Shown one piece after another: positions 23,239 to 30,165 of a stretch of DNA of 31,832 bases. Position 1 is the stretch's first letter, and each line of letters opens with the position of its first letter. The stretch comes from an uncultured Eubacteriales bacterium (GTDB lineage: Bacteria; Bacillota; Clostridia; Oscillospirales; Acutalibacteraceae): contig CAKSPR010000020.1 in NCBI GenBank assembly GCA_934486455.1, positions 1-31,832 of the forward strand, written 5' to 3'. The position numbers and the translations under genes are program-made. The notes beneath the pieces are model-generated. The model was not told the DNA's origin and did not search any database. It worked only from the letters and a program-made list of their open reading frames with translations.

Positions 23239-25338
23239 ATGAAAAAATTACTGTCTGTTTTGCTTGCCCTTTGCCTTGTGCTTGCGGCTGTTCCCGCGGC
23301 CGGCATTGTCGTCTCGGCCGACGAGACCTTCGGCGATTTCACCTATAATAAAACCTTCTCAGGCGTACTTGAAATAACCGGATATAAAGGCTCTTCTGCC
23401 GAAATCACCATTCCTTCTCAGATCGGCGACGAGGCCGTTACGGCTATCGGCGGAAACGCCTTCAGAAACAACACCGCTATTACCTCGGTGGAAATTCCCT
23501 CCACAGTAAAAACCATAGATTATAGCGCCTTTCAGGGTTGCGAAGCCCTTAGATCCATAACTATCCCCGACAGCGTAACAAAGCTCGAAACATATGCATT
23601 TGACGGTTGCTCGGCACTTAAAACCGTCGTCATCGGAAACGGTCTTGCCAAAATCGATTTCGGCGTTTTCAGAAACTGCATAAGCCTTGAAAAGGTCACT
23701 CTCGGCGCAAATGTCACCACTATAGACACGGCATTTTCCGACTGTACCGCCCTTTCGGAGATCGTTTGGAACGATAAGATCGAAACCATAGGCGACAGAG
23801 CATTTTCCGACTGCACCGCTCTCCGTTCTCTCTCGATTCCCGCAAGTGTTAAAACTATCGGCTCCTCGGCCTTCAGAGATTGCACCGGGCTTAAAGAAAT
23901 TAATTTCGGAGCAAAGCTCGAAACAATAGGGGAATATGCATTTTACGGCTGCAAGGGCATAAAGGAAATAATCCTGCCCGACAGCCTTAAGACCCTTAAA
24001 TACAACGCCTTTGAAGATTGCACAAGTCTTCGCACCGTGGATATCGGAAACGGCCTTTCGGCTATGGAAAACAATGTTTTTGACGGCTGTACCGCCCTTT
24101 CGGAAGTCACCTTCGGCACAAACTTTGCCACGCTCGGTGAAAGAGCATTTAAAGATTGCGTTGCGCTGACCAAGATAAACTGGGGAGAAAGCATTTCGGT
24201 CATCGGCGAAAGTGCATTTTCCGGCTGCAAGGGACTGAGAGCTCTTGACCTCCCCGCATCGGTCAAAACCATCGAGGATTATGCCTTTAACGGCGCCGAC
24301 GGAATTACCGAGCTTACCCTTTCGGAAGGCCTTACCTCTGTCGGAGTGGGCGCATTCCTCAGATGCACGAGAATTCAGTCGGTAACCATTCCCGATACCG
24401 TCACGAAAATGGGTTATTCGGCATTTGAGGGCTGTGAGAGCCTTAAAACCGTTACAATCGGCACCGGCCTTACCGAAATTCCCGACTCGGTGTTTAAAAA
24501 CTGCTCGGCTATCGAGAAAGTTGAAATCTCGGCAAATGTCACAGCAGTAAAGCCTTATGCCTTCTACGGCTGCGCCGCCGTAAAGACCCTTACCCTTAAC
24601 GAGGGGCTGAGAATAATCGGGGACAATGCCTTTGACGGCTGCGCCGCAATCAGAGAGATCGTTATTCCGAACACCGTAACCGAAATCGGCGACTATGCTT
24701 TTAACGGAGCGTCTGCCGCAAAGAAGCTGACCCTCGGCAATTCACTTACCACCATCGGACAGGGCGCCTTCCTTTCCTGCGAAGGCCTTACACAGGTTGA
24801 AATTCCCGAAACCGTAACCAAAATCGAAATCAGCGCCTTCGGACGCACCGGCATTACAACGGTCAAGATCCACGGAAACATCTATGATTTTGACGAGGAT
24901 TCCTTCGACCGCTCACCCGTTTCGAGGGTGTCTATCGCCGAAGGGGTCGACCGCGTGACCCGCGATATGGTCATCGAAAAGTCTTCCCTTAAGAGCATGT
25001 ACATTCCCGAAAGCGTCAATTTCATCGACGACGACGCCTTTAACGGAACAAGCGATAAATTCTTTATTGCAGGCAAAAAGGGCTCTTATGCCGAAGAATT
25101 TGCCAAGAAGCACGGAATTCGTTTTTCGGACGGCGAATATCTCATGGGCGATGTGGACATGAGCGAAAAGGTGGACAGCACCGACGCTCTCACCGTTCTT
25201 CAAAGCGTTGTGGGAATCGTCGAGCTTGACGAGGCGCAGAAGACCGTTGCCGATGTCAACCGCGACGGAGCAATCAACTCCTCCGATGCACTTATGATAC
25301 TCCAGTTCATCGTCGGAATCGTCGAGACCCTCGACTGA
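23239..25338 (+). CDS. Secreted leucine-rich-repeat (BspA-type) protein with C-terminal dockerin
   Basis: A 699-residue secreted protein. The signal peptide is about residues 1-28 (MKKLLSVLLALCLVLAAVPA, cut near SADE). About 23 copies of a roughly 23-residue LRR_5/BspA-type repeat (pattern AFxxCxxLxxVxIPxSVxxIGxx) run from about residue 60 to 600. A short region ending GSYAEEFAKKHGIRF caps the repeats. A type I dockerin with two calcium loops follows: DVDMSEKVDSTD (638-649, Ser at position 5) and DVNRDGAINSSD (second loop, canonical). The repeats form a solenoid that probably binds a ligand, and the dockerin would dock to a cohesin. No cohesin lies in the window. The gene has its own promoter and terminator and splits khpA from rimM. 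Confidence 0.92.
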   Translation: MKKLLSVLLALCLVLAAVPAAGIVVSADETFGDFTYNKTFSGVLEITGYKGSSAEITIPSQIGDEAVTAIGGNAFRNNTAITSVEIPSTVKTIDYSAFQGCEALRSITIPDSVTKLETYAFDGCSALKTVVIGNGLAKIDFGVFRNCISLEKVTLGANVTTIDTAFSDCTALSEIVWNDKIETIGDRAFSDCTALRSLSIPASVKTIGSSAFRDCTGLKEINFGAKLETIGEYAFYGCKGIKEIILPDSLKTLKYNAFEDCTSLRTVDIGNGLSAMENNVFDGCTALSEVTFGTNFATLGERAFKDCVALTKINWGESISVIGESAFSGCKGLRALDLPASVKTIEDYAFNGADGITELTLSEGLTSVGVGAFLRCTRIQSVTIPDTVTKMGYSAFEGCESLKTVTIGTGLTEIPDSVFKNCSAIEKVEISANVTAVKPYAFYGCAAVKTLTLNEGLRIIGDNAFDGCAAIREIVIPNTVTEIGDYAFNGASAAKKLTLGNSLTTIGQGAFLSCEGLTQVEIPETVTKIEISAFGRTGITTVKIHGNIYDFDEDSFDRSPVSRVSIAEGVDRVTRDMVIEKSSLKSMYIPESVNFIDDDAFNGTSDKFFIAGKKGSYAEEFAKKHGIRFSDGEYLMGDVDMSEKVDSTDALTVLQSVVGIVELDEAQKTVADVNRDGAINSSDALMILQFIVGIVETLD

Positions 25339-25376
25339 TAAAGTATAAACATTTTAACCTTCGGCAAAACCGCCTA

Positions 25377-25408
25377 CAAAACCGCCCCGCATAACGGGGC
25401 GGTTTTTG
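25377..25408 (+). terminator. Terminator of the LRR-dockerin gene
   Basis: A perfect stem ACCGCCCCG/CGGGGCGGT, extended by A-T pairs, with loop CATAA, followed by TTTTTG. Confidence 0.9.
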
Positions 25409-25470
25409 CTTGCACCCGTCCGCTTCTTTTGAAAAGTATTAAAATAACAGGGAATATATTATTGAAAAGT

Positions 25471-25522
25471 TGGAATAATATTTTAAATATATATTGAAAA
25501 GTTGTTTTTTCTGTGCTATAAT
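25471..25522 (+). promoter_or_regulatory. Promoter with two direct repeats before the AAA ATPase
   Basis: TTGAAA (25494-25499), a 17-bp spacer, TATAAT (25517-25522). The 12-bp sequence ATTGAAAAGTTG occurs twice, at 25471-25482 and 25493-25504, a 22-bp period (two helical turns), and the second copy covers the -35 element. This is the layout of a repressor or activator binding site. The surrounding 60 bp are very A/T-rich, unlike the flanks. Confidence 0.6.
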
Positions 25523-25552
25523 ACCCTTGAATTATTGCACGGAGGTGTAAAT

Positions 25553-26869
25553 ATGCTTTTTAGAAAGATCGAAGCCTTGATCGAAGAGCATTTAAGATCA
25601 GACTCTCAAAAGATATTGCTGGTGGACGGTGCACGACAGGTGGGCAAAACATTTATTATCCGCCATGTCGGTCAAAAGCTGTTTAAAAATTTTATAGAGA
25701 TCAATATGATCGAGGACTCGGTCGGGGCGAGGCTGTTTTCTAACATTCGGTCGGTTGAGGATTTCTATTTGCAGGTCAGTATGGTCGCCGGCGACAAAAT
25801 GAAGCAAAAGGATAATACGCTGATTTTCATAGACGAAATTCAGGCCTATCCGCAACTTCTGACACTGCTGAAATTCCTTTCACAGGATAATAAATTCACC
25901 TATGTTGCCAGCGGTTCTCTGCTTGGTGTGACCCTTTCGGAAACCACATCCATTCCCATGGGGAGCATACGCAAGGTAAGGATGTACCCCCTTGATTTTG
26001 AAGAGTTTCTGTACGCAAACGGCATGAATGAGCTTGTTATATCCTCCATGCAAAAAAAATTCATGCGTATGGAGGAGCTTGATGAAGCCATGCACAACAA
26101 GATAATGGATCTGTTTCGCAAGTATCTGCTTGTGGGCGGTCTTCCCGACGCCGTGAACACTTATCTTGAGACAAAGAATATTCAACTGGTACGGGAAATT
26201 CAAGGTGAGATCCACGATTATTATGCTGTTGACGCATCCAAGTACGACGCCGAAAAGAGACTTAATATCCGTCGTGTTTACGATCTGATCCCCTCCAATA
26301 TGGAAAATAAGAAAAAACGAGTGGTCGCCCGGAGCATTGAAGATAAAAAAGGGAAAACCTTTTCCGATTACAGAGATGAATTTGAATATCTGATAAGCGC
26401 GGGCATAGCCTTGAATGTTCAGGCGATAACAAATCTGGTGTTTCCGCTTATCCAGTCGACAGGAAAAAATCTGCTCAAGCTATATCTTAACGATGTCGGA
26501 ATTTTAACCGGTATTCTTTTCGGAAACAATATTCGCGCAGTGCTCGACGACCAAAAATGCGTTAATCTCGGATCGGTTTACGAAAGCGTTGTTGCAAGCG
26601 AGCTGGCGGCTCACGGACATAAGCTGTTCTATTATGATAACCGCAGCAAGGGCGAGGTTGATTATCTGATCGACGACTATGAAAGTCTGTCGGCTGTTCC
26701 GATTGAGGTAAAATCGGGCAAGGATTACACCGTCCACAGCGCCCTCAGCAATTTTGTGAAAAATGAAGATTATCACATAAAAAAAGCGTTTGTCATGTCC
26801 AATGAAAGAACGGTCAAAAGAAACGGAAAAATAATTTATCTGCCGATCTATTATGTAATGTTTCTTTAA
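25553..26869 (+). CDS. AAA ATPase with DUF4143 domain
   Basis: A 438-residue cytoplasmic protein. The N-terminal AAA_14-type P-loop domain has Walker A GARQVGKT (26-33), Walker B IFIDEIQ (91-97) and a sensor-like ASGS (119-122). The C-terminal DUF4143 region holds the nuclease-like signature EVDYLI...PIEVKSG (about 380-405), which resembles a PD-(D/E)xK fold. Families with this pair are common, variably present genes of gut bacteria; their role is not settled. The start ATG at 25553 follows CGGAGGTGTAAAT (7 bp spacing). It has its own promoter and lies between the two halves of an ordinary ribosomal operon, consistent with insertion. It is more A/T-rich than its neighbours, which supports horizontal gain (inference). 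Confidence 0.88.
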   Translation: MLFRKIEALIEEHLRSDSQKILLVDGARQVGKTFIIRHVGQKLFKNFIEINMIEDSVGARLFSNIRSVEDFYLQVSMVAGDKMKQKDNTLIFIDEIQAYPQLLTLLKFLSQDNKFTYVASGSLLGVTLSETTSIPMGSIRKVRMYPLDFEEFLYANGMNELVISSMQKKFMRMEELDEAMHNKIMDLFRKYLLVGGLPDAVNTYLETKNIQLVREIQGEIHDYYAVDASKYDAEKRLNIRRVYDLIPSNMENKKKRVVARSIEDKKGKTFSDYRDEFEYLISAGIALNVQAITNLVFPLIQSTGKNLLKLYLNDVGILTGILFGNNIRAVLDDQKCVNLGSVYESVVASELAAHGHKLFYYDNRSKGEVDYLIDDYESLSAVPIEVKSGKDYTVHSALSNFVKNEDYHIKKAFVMSNERTVKRNGKIIYLPIYYVMFL

Positions 26870-26943
26870 ACGGCGACAGGGAGGACCGAGACAATTCCCG
26901 AGTGTCGATAAAAAGGCGTTTGACATTTTATCGGTCGGGTATT

Positions 26944-26999
26944 ACACCCCGCCTGACTGTCTTTTTGCTGTTTACAAAAGCGGCGGGGTGTGGTAAAAT
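26944..26999 (+). promoter_or_regulatory. rimM-trmD promoter embedded in a perfect 10-bp inverted repeat
   Basis: TTTACA (26971-26976), a 17-bp spacer, TAAAAT (26994-26999). The right arm of an inverted repeat, GGCGGGGTGT (26982-26991), lies in the spacer, and the left arm ACACCCCGCC (26944-26953) is 28 bp upstream. The arms flank the -35 element. Only the plus-strand layout is functional as a promoter. Confidence 0.6.
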
Positions 27000-27049
27000 A
27001 CATCTGTTGCGTAAGCGCGGCGTTATATATCATTTTTCGGAGAATTTTT

Positions 27050-27568
27050 ATGAAAAAACAATTTATCGAAACCGGCAAAATAACCGGCACCCACGGTATC
27101 AGGGGAGAGGTCAGGGTACAGCCATGGAGCGACAGCCCCGAGTTTCTCACATCCTTCAAATGCCTTTATCTCGACGAAAACGGCACCCGCAAGATCGCCG
27201 TTAAGGCGGCCAGAGCGCACAAAAGCATGGTTCTCTTGAAGCTTGACGGGGTGGACACGGTCGAGCAGGCCGAGGCCTTTCGCAACAGGATCGTTTATAT
27301 AAATCGGGACGATGCAAATCTCCCGAAGGGCAGTCATTTTATTGAGGATCTGCTTGGTTGCAAGGTCCGGGACAGTCAAAGCGGTGAGCTTTTGGGCGAG
27401 CTTTGCGATGTTTCGAAAACCGGCGCAAACGATGTTTGGCACATAAAGGGTGAGGACAAAAGAGAATATCTTGTTCCCGCCATTCCCGATGTGGTCGACA
27501 GCGTTGATGTGGACGGCGGTATTATTAAAATCACCCCGCTGAAAGGAATTTTTGACGATGAGGATTGA
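27050..27568 (+). CDS. rimM: Ribosome maturation factor RimM
   Basis: A 172-residue 16S processing factor that binds S19 in the 30S head. The N-terminal RimM domain begins IETGKITGTHGIRGEVRVQPWSD (6-28), and a PRC-barrel domain (about 95-168) follows, with EDLLGCKVRD and LVPAIPDVVDSVDVDGGIIKI. The start ATG at 27050 follows CGGAG with 7 bp spacing; an upstream in-frame ATG (26990) lies in the promoter and is rejected. It overlaps trmD by 11 bp, so the two are coupled. The promoter at 26971-26999 is needed because the usual upstream operon genes are 4.5 kb away. Confidence 0.96.
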   Translation: MKKQFIETGKITGTHGIRGEVRVQPWSDSPEFLTSFKCLYLDENGTRKIAVKAARAHKSMVLLKLDGVDTVEQAEAFRNRIVYINRDDANLPKGSHFIEDLLGCKVRDSQSGELLGELCDVSKTGANDVWHIKGEDKREYLVPAIPDVVDSVDVDGGIIKITPLKGIFDDED

Positions 27569-28298
27569 TATTCTGACCCTTTTTACCGAGATGTGCGATC
27601 GGGTGCTTTGCGAAAGCATAATCGGGAGAGCTCGGGCAAAGGGAATTATCGAGACCCATTGCCACAACATCAGGGATTATACCGAAAACAAGCAAAAACA
27701 GGTGGACGACGCCCCCTTCGGCGGCGGAATGGGCATGATAATTCAGGCTCAGCCGGTTTACGACTGCTTTAAGGCGGTCGAAAAAATGGACGAAAGACGA
27801 CCCTATGTGGTTTACATGTCTCCCCAGGGAAAGACCCTGACCCAGCAAAAGGCTTTTGAGCTTTCAAAGCTGCCGAGGCTGGTCATTCTTTGCGGACATT
27901 ATGAGGGCGTGGACGAAAGGGTGCTTGAGGAAATTGTCGACGAGGAAATTTCCATCGGCGATTATGTGCTGACAGGCGGGGAGCTTCCGGCTCTTGTGCT
28001 TGCCGATACGGTGGCAAGGCTTGTGCCCGGTGTGCTTTCAAGCGACGAATGCTTTACCGAGGAAAGCCATTTTTCTGGGCTGCTGGAATATCCCCAGTAT
28101 TCCCGCCCGAGGGTCTGGAGGGACAGGGAGGTGCCCGAGGTGCTGCTGTCGGGACATCATCTTAACATCAAAAAATGGCGGCGGCAAAAGGCACTGGAAC
28201 GCACCTTGAAAAAGCGCCCGGATATGCTCGAAAGCGCCGATCTTTCAAAAGAGGATTTGCAATATATTGCGCAGCTTAAAGAGAAAAACCAAGAATAA
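27558..28298 (+). CDS. trmD: tRNA (guanine-37-N1)-methyltransferase TrmD
   Basis: Essential SPOUT-fold enzyme (246 residues, standard length) that makes m1G37 in tRNAs with G36 and so guards the reading frame. Motifs are DDAPFGGGMGM (50-60), the SAM knot LCGHYEGVDERV (111-122) and ISIGDYVLTGGELPA (131-145), followed by a normal C-terminal helical tail. The start is ATG at 27558, which overlaps rimM by 11 bp. Usually rplS (L19) follows; here the next gene is ptsH with its own promoter. No terminator is visible after the stop codon. Confidence 0.97.
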   Translation: MRIDILTLFTEMCDRVLCESIIGRARAKGIIETHCHNIRDYTENKQKQVDDAPFGGGMGMIIQAQPVYDCFKAVEKMDERRPYVVYMSPQGKTLTQQKAFELSKLPRLVILCGHYEGVDERVLEEIVDEEISIGDYVLTGGELPALVLADTVARLVPGVLSSDECFTEESHFSGLLEYPQYSRPRVWRDREVPEVLLSGHHLNIKKWRRQKALERTLKKRPDMLESADLSKEDLQYIAQLKEKNQE

Positions 28299-28471
28299 CA
28301 ACACTATATTGTAAAACAAAAATACTTGCTGTCGAATAATAAACTGGTCATAGTGGTGAATTTTTGCACAAATTTTTGTATAAAATAGACAAAGGCAAAG
28401 GGGTAAATTTGTCCGCATTTGGCGCGAGAGTAGAACTTTCCGTTTTGCCCCAAAAGATTGGTCGAAATTCG

Positions 28472-28499
28472 TTGACTGGTAAGATTTTTGTGATATAAT
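28472..28499 (+). promoter_or_regulatory. Promoter of ptsH
   Basis: TTGACT (28472-28477), a 16-bp spacer, TATAAT (28494-28499). The leader to the ATG is about 30 nt. The 170 bp between trmD and this promoter hold no gene that I can see. Confidence 0.75.
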
Positions 28500-28536
28500 G
28501 GGTAGTATAAAAACAAGATTATCGGGAGAGATTCTA

Positions 28537-28800
28537 ATGTTTGTTAAAGATGTAATGGTTCAGAACAAGGTAGGACTTCACGCTCGCCCTGCAACCTTCT
28601 TTATTCAGAAAGCGAATGAATATAAATCCTCTATCTGGGTGGAAAAGGAAGAGCGCCGCGTTAACGCCAAGAGTCTTCTCGGCGTGCTTTCCCTCGGTAT
28701 TATCGGCGGAACCTCCATCCGCATCATCGCCGACGGAGCCGACGAGCAGGAGGCTGTCGAGGGACTTGTAAATCTCGTGCTTTCCGGCTTTGCCGAGTAA
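28537..28800 (+). CDS. ptsH: Phosphocarrier protein HPr
   Basis: An 87-residue HPr. His15 lies in VGLHARPAT (12-20), the site phosphorylated by PEP via EI and passed to EIIA proteins. Ser46 in NAKSLLGVLSLG (43-54) is the regulatory HprK/P site that drives carbon catabolite control through CcpA. Both are present, so it is HPr rather than Crh, which lacks the histidine. The start ATG at 28537 follows GGGAGAG; an upstream in-frame ATG (28498) overlaps the -10 and is rejected. It stands alone, with its own promoter and terminator. Confidence 0.95.
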   Translation: MFVKDVMVQNKVGLHARPATFFIQKANEYKSSIWVEKEERRVNAKSLLGVLSLGIIGGTSIRIIADGADEQEAVEGLVNLVLSGFAE

Positions 28801-28840
28801 TTTTAAGCCGCATCCCGCGCAATCATAATTTTTATATTTA

Positions 28841-28880
28841 AAACAGAGCACCTCTTTTTCGGGCGGTGCTCTGTTTTTTT
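28841..28880 (+). terminator. Terminator of ptsH
   Basis: ACAGAGCACC (28843-28852) pairs perfectly with GGTGCTCTGT (28865-28874), followed by seven T. Confidence 0.92.
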
Positions 28881-28929
28881 GCGCCGGGATTTCGAGGGTG
28901 GAAAAGAACGCCGCCGCAGGGTGTATGGA

Positions 28930-29521
28930 AGGGATCTTTGACGGGGAGTTTTTTCATTACAAGAAATCTTACTACCCCTCAGTCAAAACTGGCGTTTTGC
29001 CAGCTCCTCTGACAAGGGGCGCCACGGCGTAGTTGAGGCTTTTAAAAGTGTTTTTTAACAGAAGGTTATTTGTTAAATTGAGCTTTTGTCAATACACTGC
29101 AATGACGGATATAACACAGTCGTGGCCGCCCTTGTCAGGGAGGCTGGCGCCGCAAGGCGACTGGAGGGTAGTAGTGATAACAAGGCTTTATTCAGAAAGG
29201 ATAGCTTTATCGTTTTGAAATTGTTTCTTTGATCGACAGGAAGTGCGGCGGGAATGTGCATTGACGGGGGCTTTTTTGTTGCAATAAGACTTACTACCCC
29301 TCAATCAAAACTTGCGTTTTGCCAGCTCGCATGCCTTGGGGCGCCACGGCGGAGAGTAGATTTTAGGCTTGTGCATTGACGGGGGCTTTTTTGTTGCAAT
29401 AAGACTTACTACCCCTCAGTCAAAACTTGCGTTTTGCCAGCTCCCCTTACAAGGGGCGCCACGGCCTTGTTTATACTTTTAGGTTTGTGCATTGACGGCG
29501 GCTTTTATGTTGCGGGAAGCC
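28930..29521. repeat. Palindromic repeat array 7 (4 full cores, clearest tandem units)
   Basis: Full cores lie at 28969-29027 (plus, CAAAAC/GTTTTG), 29119-29176 (minus, GTCGCC/GGCGCC), 29291-29350 (plus, CAAAAC/GTTTTG, altered end) and 29406-29465 (plus, CAAAAC/GTTTTG). The joint GTGCATTGAC recurs at 29256-29265, 29371-29380 and 29487-29496, defining head-to-tail units of 115 and 116 bp. It stops one base before the stop codon of the DUF4830-like gene at 29522. No gene. Confidence 0.93.
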
Positions 29522-30019
29522 TTACCCCACCTGGGCCATTGCCTTTTTCATGATGCCGCTTTGTCCCTTCGAGCGGTCGAAGCCTTCCATAAATCCGTCG
29601 AGGGCTCTTGTGCAAACATCTCCGCCGATTATCTCCCCGTCGAGAAGCAGAAGGTTTGCAAAAACCTCCTCTTGTGTGTCGGGGTAGTTTTTTATTTTAA
29701 AGGAAAATCGCCTGACCGTCTTTCCCTTGTATTTTTCAAGATCAAAGCCCTGACTCTTTTGGAGGTCGTTGTAAATTGTCATAACGCCGTCGAACTCGGT
29801 CGGAACGGTATAATCGCAAACCTCGTCGGGCATTTCCTCGCATTCGTAACCGTAGCCCTTTAAGAACTCGATCATTCTTGTTACGGTGTATTGCTCGGCA
29901 CATGCCGATACCCGCTTTGCCGTGCTCGAAAGAAGTCCGTCCAACAGCAGAATGACGGCCGCCGCCACCCCCGCGCCGATAAAAATAATCGCGATCCGCC
30001 TTTTAAGATTTTTCCCCAT
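29522..30019 (-). CDS. DUF4830-like membrane-anchored protein
   Basis: A 165-residue protein with a basic N-terminus and one hydrophobic segment (about residues 8-28), then an exported domain. A region like EFLKGYGYECEEMPDEVCDYTVP, then YNDLQKSQGFDLEKYKGKTVRRFSFKIKNYP and DGEIIGGDVCTRALDGFMEGF, match my memory of the DUF4830 family of clostridia, which has no known function. The ribosome site is GGTGGAGAT before the ATG at 30019. The promoter is unclear. The gene has no terminator of its own; array 7 begins directly after its stop codon. It faces the divergent dockerin gene. Confidence 0.75.
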   Translation of the reverse strand: MGKNLKRRIAIIFIGAGVAAAVILLLDGLLSSTAKRVSACAEQYTVTRMIEFLKGYGYECEEMPDEVCDYTVPTEFDGVMTIYNDLQKSQGFDLEKYKGKTVRRFSFKIKNYPDTQEEVFANLLLLDGEIIGGDVCTRALDGFMEGFDRSKGQSGIMKKAMAQVG

Positions 30020-30107
30020 ATCTCCACCGCCCTTATAAAAAAATAATTTGTCAAAAATGTATATTGAAAAATTTCCAAAAATATTCCGATTACTGCCAAG
30101 AAGGGGG

Positions 30108-30136
30108 TTGACAAATATTTACCAAAGGTGTAAAAT
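30108..30136 (+). promoter_or_regulatory. Promoter of the second dockerin gene
   Basis: TTGACA (30108-30113), a 17-bp spacer, TAAAAT (30131-30136). The leader is about 30 nt to the ATG, with AAGGGGGG as ribosome site. Confidence 0.75.
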
Positions 30137-30165
30137 ATACACAGAAGATAAGGGGGGAAAACCGT

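Noticed and set aside
26990..27049. Upstream ATG extension of rimM
   Set aside because: It starts inside the promoter, and the family begins at the later ATG with a good ribosome site.
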